The notes beneath the pieces were generated by a model. The model had not been told where the DNA came from. It worked only from the letters and a program-made list of their open reading frames with translations, and made no database searches. Shown piece after piece: positions 10,813-22,215 of a DNA stretch of 64,000 bases (positions are counted from its first letter, which is position 1; every line of letters begins with the position of its first letter). Source of the DNA: Nageia nagi (taxonomy: Eukaryota > Pinophyta); assembly GCA_050084985.1 (NCBI GenBank), contig JBITNC010000001.1, positions 11,718,001 to 11,782,000 of the forward strand, in the 5' to 3' direction. The position numbers and the translations under genes are program-made.

Positions 10813-11760
10813 ATGGCTTCATTTGTAGAGCCTTCCTCATATACTAAAGCTACTGCTAATGAGGATTGGAATAAAGCCATGGATGATGAGATTGAGCAAA
10901 TCCAAAAGAATGACACCTGGGAGCTTGTACCTTATCCTAAGGAGAAAATGTTAATTGGTGTCAAGTGGATTTATAGATTGAAGCATAATCTTGATGGGAG
11001 CATTACAAAGCATAAAGCCCATCTAGTTGCTAAAGGATATGCCTAGAAGGAAGAGATAGATTATTATGAGACCTTTGCCTTGGTGGCTAGGCTAGAGACT
11101 ATGAGATCTCTGCTTGCACTTGGCTCTCATTTTGGATTGATAGTCTATTAGAAGGATTGCATATACACCTTATTTAATGGATATTTAAAGGAGGGTGTTT
11201 ATGTTAATCAAACTGAAGGATTTATTATTCTTGATCAAGCAAACAAGGTGTATAAACTCATAAAGGATTTCTATGGCCTTAAATAAGCACCTCAGGCATC
11301 GTATGCCTGGATTGATGGTTATCTTCAAAAAAATAGCTATTAAATATGCTCAATAGAAAGCATATTGTACACAAATTTTGAAGGTAGCAACTTCTTTATT
11401 ATGTGCTTGTATGTTGATGATATCATTTTTACTAGCACCTTTGATGCTATGATAGATCAATTTAAGAATGTTATGATTAGTGAATTTGAGATGAGTGATC
11501 TTGGAAAGATGAATTATTTTCTTGGCATATAAATAAAGTAATCCTCCATTGCCATTTTGATTAATCAATCAAAATATGTGGAAGATCTACTAGCTCGTTT
11601 CAAGATGCAAAGATGCAGCATTGTTAATACATCAACTATTATGGAAGCCAAGCCATTGAAGAAAGACTCCTCTTCACATGTTGATGCCACTTTGTAATGA
11701 TCATTAATAGGTAGCCTTATGTATCTCATTGCTACCAAATTGAACATCATGTTTGCTATT
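10813..11760 (+). pseudogene. Copia C reverse transcriptase
   Basis: EDWNKAMDDEIEQIQKNDTW, ELVP, VKWIYRLKHNLDGSI and HLVAKGYA open the domain; LYVDDIIFT near 11405-11430 is the catalytic YVDD box with both Asp present; SDLGKMNYFLGI and QSKYVEDLLARFKM follow. Stop codons occur after KGYA (11044), before KDCIYT, in the KAPQA equivalent and after the FLGI block. Confidence 0.9.
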
Positions 11761-12383
11761 AGCAAAGCAGCCAAATTCATGCACTCACTACATCAGATGC
11801 ATTGGATTGTAGCTAAGTAGATTTTGCACTATGTGAGTGGCACACATCAATATGGACTTTGGTATAAATCATTAGATCAGGTAATGTTACAAGCCTATAT
11901 AGATGCTAATTAGGATGAATATCTTGATGATAGAAAGAGTATGTTAGGTATGTATTCTTCTTTGGAGAATCTTTTATCTCATTGAGTAGCAAGAAGCAAA
12001 CCATTATTACACTTTCATCAGTAAAAGATGAGTATATTGCTACCTCTGCCACTTGCACACAAGCCATTTAGCTTGCCCATCTATTTGAATATTTGGGAAT
12101 GGATATTAAGCTCCCCATATTAGTGCACTATGATAATCTTAGCATGATTACCATGACCAAGAACCCTATGTTTCACAGCAAGATAAAGCACATTGATATA
12201 CACCATCACTTTATGAGAGATTTAGTTGAAGATGGTTTTATCCAATTTCATCACTATCTTACTGATGCTCAAATTGTATACATATTTATAAAGCCATTAC
12301 CTAAGGATAATTTTTGCTACCTTTGGAGCCAACTTGAAGTCCAAACCTTAGACATTCAAGGAGCGAATGTTGGTGAATCTTGA
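11761..12383 (+). pseudogene. Copia C RNase H
   Basis: Minor fragments (DRKSMLG, TLSSVKDEYIATSATCTQA) lead into an open frame at 12093-12383 with LVHYDNLSMI, HSKIKHIDIHHHFMRD and QIVYIFIKPLPKDNF, the classic copia RNase H C-terminus (KHIDIxxHFIRD, DIFTKPL). The frame is shifted relative to the RT. Confidence 0.85.
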
Positions 12384-12513
12384 CTAGCTCAGGATATTGG
12401 TTGGACTTTATATATATTGCATATGTCTTTAACTTTATTTTTTTCTTTGTATTTATATTTTTTGGTAAACAAAGAAAGTGCTCTCATTTTTTCATGGAGA
12501 TTAAGGGGGCAAT

Positions 12514-13686
12514 TGAAAATTTTAATCTCCAGTTCTTAGGCATTATGTCATCCCACACCAAGTATTTCCACTCTCTAGAAATTTTCTCCTACTTGGGGTG
12601 TTGTTGATCTCCATTCTTAGGATCTATATCAGCCTCGAGTCATTGGGCATTATCACCATATCTAATATCTATATCAGCATGGGGGATCTACTTCAATCTC
12701 TAGGTGTTATCAAACCTCATTCTTTAGCATATGGTCACTAGTAGAATTACTTTCTAGAATATGTGAGATATTCCTCTACTCTGGGTGTTAGTTTCTATCG
12801 AGCTCTATCTCATTCTAGGATCTATTTCTCTACATTATTTTCCAGGCTCTGTTGACCCCAGGCTCTATGACTTATTGATCAACTATAGGTTCTATTTATC
12901 TCCAAGCACTACTACCTATGCTTCCAAGATTTATTTTTCATGCATTATTATTACTTTCCAAACTCTAAGATTTAACTACATCTTCTTTGTGACTTCTTTG
13001 GTGACTTTGGGAGTTACCAAACCTTGGGCTCTATCTTTTTTGAGTAGTAACAAACCCTAGGAACTATTTTTTCCTTCTAAGTTATGGGTAGAGATAACAC
13101 CCATCAATTTTGGTGAGTGATGTCACCATTTTAAAGCCTAGATCTTGGGACTTATTACACTATCACATCCTTCTTGCATTAGAACCAAAATTTACATTGA
13201 AAAAACATCCATATAAGGGATTTCTACCTTGAAATTAAATGCTTAACTATTGACACTAGTTTCTAAACATTGACATTAAACATTTTTGTACAAAAATGGT
13301 TAATCTACCTTCTGCAACCATTTAATGTGTTTCAGACATCATGCATACAAGGGCATGAGCTTCCTCTATTCTCTATAGAAAGGATGACATAATGCATGCA
13401 TGGAGCCATGCTACATTTAATTATATTTTGGCCAAGTAGCACATATGTAATATTTTATTTCTAGTATAAGTGTAGATAGCCTATCTTTAAGCTATAGATG
13501 GAGGAGCAAATTAAATACCCATGTATGTTTTTCTGTTAGATCCAAGAGAGCATTGTAAAAATTTTACATCTCTATAATACAAAAATATTTTGGTCTCCTA
13601 TTTATCTCATTGTTTATTCTACCTATGGTTAGCCTCACTGTGCTTTGGCTATACACATTATTGTTTATTTTTCTTCAAAATCTTCA
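12514..13686 (+). repeat. Copia C 3' LTR (1173 bp)
   Basis: Starts TGAAAATTTTAATCTCC right after the purine tract and ends AAAATCTTCA, matching the copy at 7078-8269. Short open frames inside it (12785, 13590, 13610) are chance. Confidence 0.9.
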
Positions 13687-14050
13687 AAAGAGTGACTTGG
13701 ATAAGCTCATATTTCAAAATCATGTTTTCTATTTTCCTTCTCTTGGTAGCTTCCATTGCAAGCATGCAAAGAAGGTACTATGTGTGCTTGATGGCATTAT
13801 TCCACCAAAAAATCTCCATTATTTGAAAGAATAACTCTATCAAGGTGTTTGAGAACCTAAGCATTATCAACTTAGAAGTTGGACTAGGTAAACAATTGGA
13901 AATCAAAACCTATATATGTAATGATTTCATTTTTCAAATAAATGAAAGTAGAATACTTCTCGAATACTAAACTGGATTCATGAAACTCAATTCTAAATAT
14001 TATATTGCTTAGTTTCCCCAAATAGACTACAATAATGCATGATATTATAT
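13687..14050 (-). pseudogene. LINE endonuclease domain fragment, continuation across copia C
   Basis: Minus-strand reading gives FHESSLVFEKYSTFIYLKN, ITYIGFDFQLFT-SNF and VLKHLDRVILSNNGDFLVE, matching the L1 AP-endonuclease 'DLGFxGxxFTWSN ... RLDRxLxN' motif, then ENRKHDFEI-AYPSHSF, the usual 'FKFExMWxxHPxF' block. This joins logically to the 6701-7077 piece once copia C is removed. The right boundary is where the resemblance fades. Confidence 0.7.
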
Positions 14051-16160
14051 AAATAATAGGCATTTAAAGTTTTTATCAAATCAATTAGGATTTGAATCAT
14101 CATAACATAGTTTATTTCAATCAAACTATCAAGTAAACTTCAAACCTTTTGGATCTTATAGTGAACTTTTTAGAACTTTATTAAGTCCTTGCTTTATGGC
14201 TAATAAACTTGTTAAAGTGACTAATTTTGGAATATTATAATTAATTTACTTCTAAAATAGAGTAACTAGTTACTTATATGAAGTGATGGATTAATGTGGA
14301 AGAGAGAAATAGAACTTCAATAAATCACTTTATAACCTTGTCGATAAATATTTCATCATAATATTGTGATTCACCCCAAAATTTAACTTAAATTTCATAT
14401 CAAATAAGTTAATATACTGAATTGAATCTTCTTCACCATCATATGGCTTAAATATCTAGGCTCTATATGATGTTTTAGGGCTAATTTATTGTAAATCTTA
14501 TTGCAAATAAGGCTTCTATATTCAATAACTTTAGGACCTTTGGTTGTATCTATTTTACCTTCAAGAGCTTTAAATTTTTATGTCAACTCAACTATATTGA
14601 TTTCCTTTTTATTTCCTTTAGTGATTACCTCTAGGATATTGCAAACAACACCTTCATAAGATTGTTAATAAGATCAAATAAATCTTATAAAATATATGTC
14701 ATTTCCAAAATATTTGAAATACAATATTAGTAGGAATTCAAATGAAAGTATGATATAATGAATTAGGTTCATCCATTTGTATATATTAAAATTTGATTTT
14801 ACAAAACTAATATTATCTATTTAAAATAATTAAATATGAATATATATAGGTAGAATGATGATAATTAGATCTCAAATAATAAATGATAATGAGATATAAA
14901 CCTAATTAAATCTAGATTCAAAATATAACACAAACATGTTTTTCTTACCTTTCAAGGTGAATGATTATAACCTTCGCTTGAATTTTTAACCATAATTATT
15001 TTTTACTAAAATGATGCATCAACATATAGTTTATATGTTTCATGTGATGCCACATGCTCTTTTCTGCATAGCATTATCTAATCTCAAGATTGTTTATACA
15101 ATTATACCACCATAAGGTCAAATCTAACTATGAAAGTGAAAGTACAAACATAGTGATAGTAATAGGGCATCAAATCTAGTTTTGATAGGTGGTGGTGATT
15201 TAACAATCGATAATATTTGATAATTAGAATTATTAAATGTATGTAATATGTACTATTAAGACTTGAATTTCTTAGTTATCTTAACAATATCCTCCTTTTA
15301 TAGATATGCTTCCTTTTTTACTGAGTCACATTACTTAGCACTTCTTAAATTGTGCACTGTAAAAGAAGAAAATATATACTATGGCCAATGTATGTTGGGT
15401 TAAATGTTAGAATAGTCCATCAAATATAACAATAAAATACATTAATTAATTATTTATTCTTGATACCAAAAGTATGATTTTTAATAAATTAAAAATTATA
15501 TTTAGGTATCTACACATCTTAGAATGTTGTGTGCAATATATTTCAATGTCAAAGAGTTCATAGATATGATAAAATTGGAAAAGAAAGAGGCTATTGGTCA
15601 ATTGAACAAATAAAATAAGTTAAAGATAGTAAACCTTTATGAAAGACCAAATAAAATTCAACTAAATTATGTGTTAAAAAGATTAGCTATTAAACTACAA
15701 TAAGTTACATATCAATAATATAAATTTACAATATGTGCATACTGAATTAGCGAGGGGAGTAATTTCTATTATGGCCCTTGTCTTTCATGTATAATTGCAT
15801 GAATTTTCAAACATAAAAAAAAAAAAAACTAAACAATGTGATTTTGAGCTTCCACTCAAGTTAATGAAAATAAATCACCAAATATTTTGTGTACCACAAA
15901 ATTTAGATAGCATCATATATGTTGAACGAAAATGCTTTCTACTGATTACGTTTACAAGCACTTTAAGCTATCAATATGCTTATACATTGTATTGGTGGTC
16001 GTACATAGAAGAAATTATCGTGATTCATAGAGACACTTCCTTTATGGAAAAGGCTATCCAATGACCAAAATGTGACCATATAGCTCTTGCATGTATCAAA
16101 ATCTTGTCATTCAATGGTGTTGCTCTTTTCCATTACATGACGTATTTATATCAATTGAGT
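14051..16160. other. AT-rich sequence without recognisable gene
   Basis: No transposon domain, tandem array or host gene recognised. A plus-strand open frame of 89 codons at 15795-16064 starts MHEFSNIKKKKTKQ, after a poly(A) run; it resembles nothing known to me and is probably chance. Confidence 0.5.
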
Positions 16161-16184
16161 TTTGACAAGCGATTTTACCGGTGA

Positions 16185-16745
16185 TATCATAATGTGCGTA
16201 TATCACTATGTGTATTACATATGTATATCAAGTATATTATCGGTACCAACCAAATTGCATATTGTATATTATATATTGCATATGTATATCACCTTTAATA
16301 TCTCATGTGTATATTACATATATTTTTGGCCATCTATTTTCCAACGAATGTGATAGCCTATACATATATTATAAATATTACATTCTTATATCAAGTATTT
16401 TCCTGGCTACCCATTTTTTGACAAATATTGTATCTCATATGTTTATCATGTTTCATATCTCATGCATATATCATTATACATATTATGTGTATATATCATA
16501 CTTTTAATCACAAGCGTATATCATTTCTATTTTTGGCAATAATGAATGATAGCCTATTTATCTATCAATTATTTTTCTGATGACCTACTTTTTGACCATT
16601 TTTGTATCTTATGAGTATGTCATATGCATGGCATATTACATGTGAATATCATATTTGTTATCTTGTATGTATATCATATGTGTTATCTCAATGTATATCA
16701 TAGAGTATGTCTCGCACATATATCAAATGCATTACTGACTATTTA
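16185..16745. repeat. AT-rich degenerate tandem array of TATATCAT-type units
   Basis: Words such as GTATATCATATG, CATATGTATATCA and TATCTCATGTGTATAT recur throughout. A higher-order unit of about 200 bp is visible: TTTTTGGC...GATAGCCTA...TTTTTGAC occurs at 16324-16440 and again at 16531-16600. Both 63- and 99-codon open frames here are by-products of the repeat. Confidence 0.7.
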
Positions 16746-16989
16746 CTTTCAAGATAAATGATATTATTTTATGGTATATGCATGTAATATATGAATGAAT
16801 ATAATAATTAATTCAATAAAAAAATTTAAGCTTGGATAATTCTTGAGCATTTACATTATATGCACATAATTGTTATGATATATGCACAAGTTATCCTAGA
16901 AAATTTGAAGCGAGACCATTGTGATAGATTCTCTTGTTTGTTTGTCTATTGTTGTTGAACAATATTTCCACCAAGAACCTTTGAATATT

Positions 16990-17935
16990 ATGGAGCAGGG
17001 AGCATTGTTGCAATGTTTGGCTTCTAGTAAGTTATGCATAAACCTTAGGGCATTTTGTGGATGGAACTGTGGATTACATGTTTGAATTTCTCTCGCTACT
17101 AGGGTAAAGTCTTTATGGCTAGGATATCTAAACTTGCCAAGTTGTAAAAAATAATCAATCATAAGATTTAAACTTGTCTAGGAAGCTTATAGTCAGGGAG
17201 ATCATAGATTTATTTTGAAGCTTTTTTGGGAATATAAATTTTACATACATTTTTATTAGGGTTGTTATCAAAATTTTATGAGAAAGATATCCACATCTAA
17301 TTATATTTTCATCATGTATTTTTTTCAAATAAAACCCTTATCATTTTAAATCTCCCTCAAATTATATCTATTAGGGCTGATATAGAATCAGTTCGTATCC
17401 TTAGAAATAATGTCCCTTGCAACAATCTTAGATATCGACTTGGTTGCACTATGGTAGTCATCATGTACTTAAAGACTCTTCAATACTCCAATAATAGTTT
17501 AGGTTTTGTGTTTAACAACCTAAATATAATTAATTGCCAACATTTTTCTATGTTGTAAGAGAAGCAATTCTTTTGTCAATGTCCACATTGTACAACAAAG
17601 GTTTAATATTTGGGATATACTCTACTTCCATAAAGTTTGATTTTACACCTAAAAATTAGTTTTATGTAGTCCATAAAACTATGTTTTTATCATGTATCTT
17701 ATCAAATAATACCTTATCCTTGTGTATTCTTTGATATTTTGAATACAAATCTATGAGAACATTCATAACCATAATATTTGATGAAAAATCATTTTTAACT
17801 ATTGTTTGATGGATGTACATACATTCTTCCAAAGTTTCCATGGTGGTGCATGTTGGAATAATATTGATAAGGTTATAGAGTTTTATGACTAACAATTGCA
17901 TCTATTGAAAAGTTCAAGTAGACTGATAATTTGGA
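16990..17935 (-). pseudogene. PLS-class pentatricopeptide repeat (PPR) protein fragment
   Basis: The minus-strand frame 17662-17901 reads MQLLVIKLYNLINIIPTC, METLEECMYIHQTIVKNDF, NVLIDLYSKYQRIHKDKVLF and DKIHDKNIVLWTT, which tracks the plant PLS repeat consensus (IHxxIIKxGF, NALIDMYxKCGxIxxARxLFDKM, NVVSWTT). Frameshifted remains of a second repeat follow to the left (SALIDI, LFEKIHDENII, about 17290-17370), and upstream residues LELFNRMQL-like sequence precede it at about 17905-17935. PPR proteins bind organelle RNA. Stops and shifts leave no usable protein; no surrounding gene body was seen. A further 88-codon minus frame at 16896-17162 is unrecognised. Confidence 0.7.
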
Positions 17936-18305
17936 GATAGTTATTATACACTTTTGTTTAAAAGTTTATTGATATTTTTCATCTATTCTAATCAAGAAAA
18001 CCACTTTATTTATTAAAAAAGTACCAAGGATAGAGAAACATTTCCAAATCTTTAATGGTTTTTTCAATCTAGCTAGTATGTTCTATCCTGAATTCTTTTT
18101 ATTTAATAAGATTATTCTTATTGTATTATTCTTATTAACTTCTTATTCAATTTTAGAAGTAGAAATTAGATTCAAAACCAATTTTAACAATAGTCATAGG
18201 TAGAAGGATCCTTTATATTGCAATTGTTAGTATATTCATATTCATTTTTGGGCATATAAAATATTTAACATTTTATTATCTAATCTTGTTTAGTTTATAG
18301 TACAG

Positions 18306-18405
18306 GCTAAAAATCCTGAGATGAGGTTGGCATACCAAGTTGCTAATCCTAGAGAAATTTCCATAGATGGTGTGGAAGGAGAGTGGTCATTTGTGAGGGT
18401 CGTTG
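18306..18405 (+). other. Exon-like segment of unrecognised protein
   Basis: A 100-nt segment is preceded by TTTATAGTACAG and followed by GTAAGA, good acceptor and donor contexts, and is open in one frame reading AKNPEMRLAYQVANPREI, then ISIDGVEGEWSFVRVVG. Composition is protein-like (charged, with few Lys/Asn/Ile runs) and unlike neighbouring AT-rich sequence. I do not recognise the family. It could be an internal exon of a host gene with long introns, or a solitary remnant. No partner exon was identified within several kilobases on the plus strand. Confidence 0.45.
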
Positions 18406-20270
18406 GTAAGATAAAATACATATACTACATTCAATGATGTGGTGCATACAATGGATTTATATATGATTTGTAAACACCTAAAAATCATTTGTTCACCTGG
18501 CTTAGGAGACTCATGATGATTTGGCATGTCTTATACCTTATAATAATTACATCAGCCTATCAACCCTACATGATAGCTTTTGTGTTATCATTTTTGGTAA
18601 CTTGGCCCTTTATTACCACTTTATCATCCCTAACCCTAATTGACCTATCAGTAAGGCAATCAGTTAGCTAGTTAGGTCTAAAATCCTAACCAACTTATCA
18701 GTTAGCACTTATAAAAATATAAAAGTTAATTTAAAATCATTTCCCTCACTCCCACCCATGACTATCTCACGACTTCTTGCATGCTCAGCCTCCTTTCCAC
18801 TATGTGCATAAAATTTGGTATCTTGGTACACCCCATGTGAGGTCAACTCATCATTATTCAAGGCAAAAAAGGAACTTTTATCCATATCTAAGCTAGAGAA
18901 TCTTCAGTAAACTCATGTGATTTGGATTTTTTTTGGACTAACATTGTTTCAAGTTATTTTGTAGGTCTTAGAGCTCACATAAGTGCATCAAATCATATAC
19001 TTTTGGGTAATTTTTAATCCTTTTATGTATGGTTGTATTTTAACATATTCTAGGCTAGTCTCTTATAGACTTAGGCTAGATTAGTTTAGTTTGTTTTGTT
19101 AAATCACTAGCAAATCATTTTGTGTCCTTTTTAGTTTATGTTAGCTTGCATCATAAGCATTGAGCTATTTTTTGAGTACCTTGTTGACTCGAGGCTTTAG
19201 GGGTTTATACACAAATAAGTTCATCTTTCTTAGCTCTAGGGTCTTAAAAACCTAGAGCTTAGAAACTCCCTTAAATCTTTGTTTTGCATTTCATTTGGGA
19301 GCTTCATAAAGGATAAATATCTTACCCTTCTCTTCACTTTATTTTTTTTATTATTTTTCATATCATTAGCAAATAATCTTTTAGATATTGCAAGTGGGTA
19401 TCTACAAGACCCTTGGCTTCTCACATTTTTGGTATGTTTAGCTAGAGTGGCAAGGTCTTGTGGTCTACTCTACAAAGTGGTAATCACGGTGGGACCTCCC
19501 TTGGTACAAGACTTGCAATATTAGAGCAATTTTTTAATCCCTTTTACTTGATTTTTAGGTGTTGTAGTTGACCCTTTCTTCTTGCTTTTTTGGATAGTTT
19601 CTTACATTGACTCAAGCTAATTTTTTCAAGGAACCTTCCTGACATAGTCACAACCAAACCTTGAAAATACTAAGTTAGGAAACTTAACAAAAAGCTTGCC
19701 AATTTTATGTATACTGATCATTAGAGCCTAGTTGGTTCCTTACAAATCGATTACCTCTTAATCAAATTCTAGATCATCGGTTAGACTTCCAACATTTAGA
19801 TTTATCAATCGATTATGAATTTATCAAGCCCTTTTTATTAGTTGGTCATATCTATACTAGTTAAGTATGTTTTAGGGTTTTAATTAGTTTTAACTTATTT
19901 TCATGCAAGTGTCATACTTTCTAAGCTCTATAACTAGGTGATAGTAGTCCCTTACCAACATTTGTACACCTAGGCTATACACATATTTTATTTAGCATTT
20001 TATACTTAGTTTTTCAAAAATAGTTTTTCAAAAATCTTTGGGTATCATTATGATTGACCAATCGGGTGTTTGACCAATCCATCAATTGATACTACTAACT
20101 GGTTTGTAGTATACCAATTAGGGTTAGAGCTTGTAAAATAGGTATTGCAAGTTACAAGAGCTTAGAATGGGAGCCCCACATAATTATCTCATTTTTTTCA
20201 TGTTTTAGAATATATTTATTTATTTTTGTACATCTTATGATTGTTCCTTTTATTTATTTTCTTCTTACTT
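18406..20270. other. Unassigned region, possible 5' LTR area of gypsy-1
   Basis: No coding domain is readable. It precedes the gypsy-1 leader, so its right part could be the LTR of that element, but no second copy was found to confirm this. Two overlapping open frames near 19236-19524 on opposite strands are unrecognised. Confidence 0.35.
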
Positions 20271-20653
20271 TTTAGTGAAAAGAAAAAGTAAAAAGAAAAA
20301 GTAAAAAGAAAAAGAAAAAAATATATTTTATCTTTTACATTAGTGAAAAAAAACATACTTGGGAGGGAGTGTTTCCTTTTGAAAATTATTGTCTTCTTTT
20401 ATTTTGAAAAAAATAAAAATTAAAATCTTGAGTTGATTAGTTTCATTTGCACACATATCATTGTATATCATATTTTCTTTATTTCACTTGCATTAATCTC
20501 ACACAAGCCTAGGATTGAGCCAGGGCATGTGGATTTCATCACCATGGTGTAGCCCACATCCAAGGCCATGATCGAAGTAACCTGAATTGAGCCTTTAAAT
20601 ATAACACACCCCTAGAGATTGAGCCTTTCCTAATAATACTTGACTAGGTTCAT
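20271..20653 (+). mobile_element. Gypsy-1 leader, left part
   Basis: Contains a purine-rich block of repeated AAAAAGTAAAAAGA (20278-20322), then CTTGGGAGGGAGTGTTTCC, GGATTTCATCACCATGGTG and ACACACCCCTAGAGATTGAG. The same order of blocks recurs at 35300-35620 (ATTGGGAGGGATTG, GAATTTCATCACTGAAGTG, CACACCCCTAGAAGATTG) just before gypsy-2 gag, so it is read as a non-coding retroelement leader of the same family. It is interrupted at 20654 by element D. Confidence 0.65.
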
Positions 20654-20654
20654 G

Positions 20655-22198
20655 TGATGATCCCAAATCAATGGATCATGCTCAAACATGCCCTAGGAGA
20701 GGGATGTTTACCTTGAAGCTTCAAAAACTACTCAAACAAGTTAAAAAATAGATAAGAAATTCAACATCTTGCTAAAAACACCAAATACCAAAATAAACAT
20801 GTAAAATATCCCCAAAAACTCAACACAATAATAAGGAAGCAATACAAATTTTATACTATGAAAATGGCACTTCGGATCCAATGTTTAAGCACAAGGAGAT
20901 AGATCACAAGATATAGACAAGAAAATGTAATTGTATTGATGTAACAATGGAATAGCATAATTTCAATATATTTTTGTCTACCTAAGAAGCTTGTACCAAT
21001 ACTTCCTCCAATAGGGTTATTTTGGATGGCTCCATGGCCTCACCAATCATAGAAGCGAAAAGGTACAATATAGGACTTTGTATACAACTTTTGTGATGGA
21101 ACCAACAATGTTCCTCTCAATATGGCTAGAGTAAACTTAAGGCTAACCTCATATGACCTCAATACCTCAAATGTAGGTTTCCATACAAATGGTAGAGATA
21201 GAGTTCTCATACTCAATTCAATAAAAAGGGTTTATAATCATTAATCGCATATCTCATAATGACCAAGAGTCCTCCTTTTATAGGTGATGTAGTTTCTCTT
21301 TTATTCTTGTATCAAGTTGATCCAATGATGGAGAGATGTGATCCATGAGCTCATGTTTACAACATCCAAGATGGAGAACCTCAGGACAAGTGTGATCACA
21401 TCCAATGATCTAAGAATACAACATCCAAGAGATGGTGATGTCAATGTACCTTGGGATCAGTTCCATGGGTTCAAATACCCAAGATAGGTGACATGGGGCC
21501 TTATGATGCACAATCTCATATCTTGATAGTCCAATATTCCTCCTCAAACTCAATGTCTAAGTGTGGAGTCTTTCAATGCCTCATAATAGATTCAAATACC
21601 TTAGTATCATGCTCTACCTTTAAAGGGGGAGTAATTTTATTAATGAGATCCATTATGCCAATATTATAATAATCAATGCTAGATATATGAAATGTCCCAT
21701 AATTGGTGACTAATATTGCATTTATAATTAATAGTTAAATTGGTATCATAAATACATCAATATTAGCATAATTATCTAAACTATACCTATCATGCTAAAT
21801 GTAGCCCAACATTATATAATTGGAGTGACTAAGTAATCTCCAAGTGGAACTTACAATAAATGGCTTATTATAATGAAATATTCCTAACTAAATATAAAAC
21901 ACTCCTAGATTAACTAAGTAATCATTGCACATCCTTAGGGATGGATGTCACGCTAAAATGAGAGTAAATCATGAATTCCTAAATGTGCGTAACATGAAAA
22001 AATTGGTTCAATGGGTGAACTTTAAAGTGCCATAACTTCCTTGTTTCTTGACTGAAATAGATCATGTAACCTATCAAAATCATTGGCATGAGGTCTTTTT
22101 TCCATTTATAGTGTTGAAACATCCATTTCTAGCTTGAATAGGATATAACATTCTCAAAATAAAAAATGAATAAAACCTTACAAATTGGGGATATTACA
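20655..22198 (-). repeat. Element D 3' LTR
   Basis: On the plus strand begins TGATGATCCCAAAT and ends GGATATTACA; blocks such as CCTTGAAGCTTCAAAAACTA and AAGAAAATGTAATTGTATTG are shared with 25470-27005. Open frames inside (21451, 22253) are not genes. Confidence 0.9.
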
Positions 22199-22215
22199 AA
22201 ATAACCCCTCTAAAA

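Larger units (their letters stand above)
7078..13686 (+). mobile_element. Copia C: degraded full-length Ty1/copia element inserted in the LINE
   Basis: Two related LTRs (7078-8269 and 12514-13686) flank a primer-binding site, gag, protease, integrase, RT and RNase H in copia order, and a polypurine tract (12498-12513, ATTAAGGGGGC). Flanking bases GAAGA (7073-7077) and AAAGA (13687-13691) are compatible with a 5-bp target duplication with one mismatch. The LTRs differ by eye at roughly one base in seven over their first 300 bases, with indels, so it is an old copy. Stops and frameshifts lie in every domain. LINE sequence on both sides identifies the insertion target. Confidence 0.9.

Noticed and set aside
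16162-16507. Tyr/Ile-rich open frames
   Set aside because: Low-complexity translation of the TATATCAT repeat.
19236-19524. Overlapping sense and antisense frames of 62 and 81 codons
   Set aside because: No recognisable motif; one is antisense to the other.
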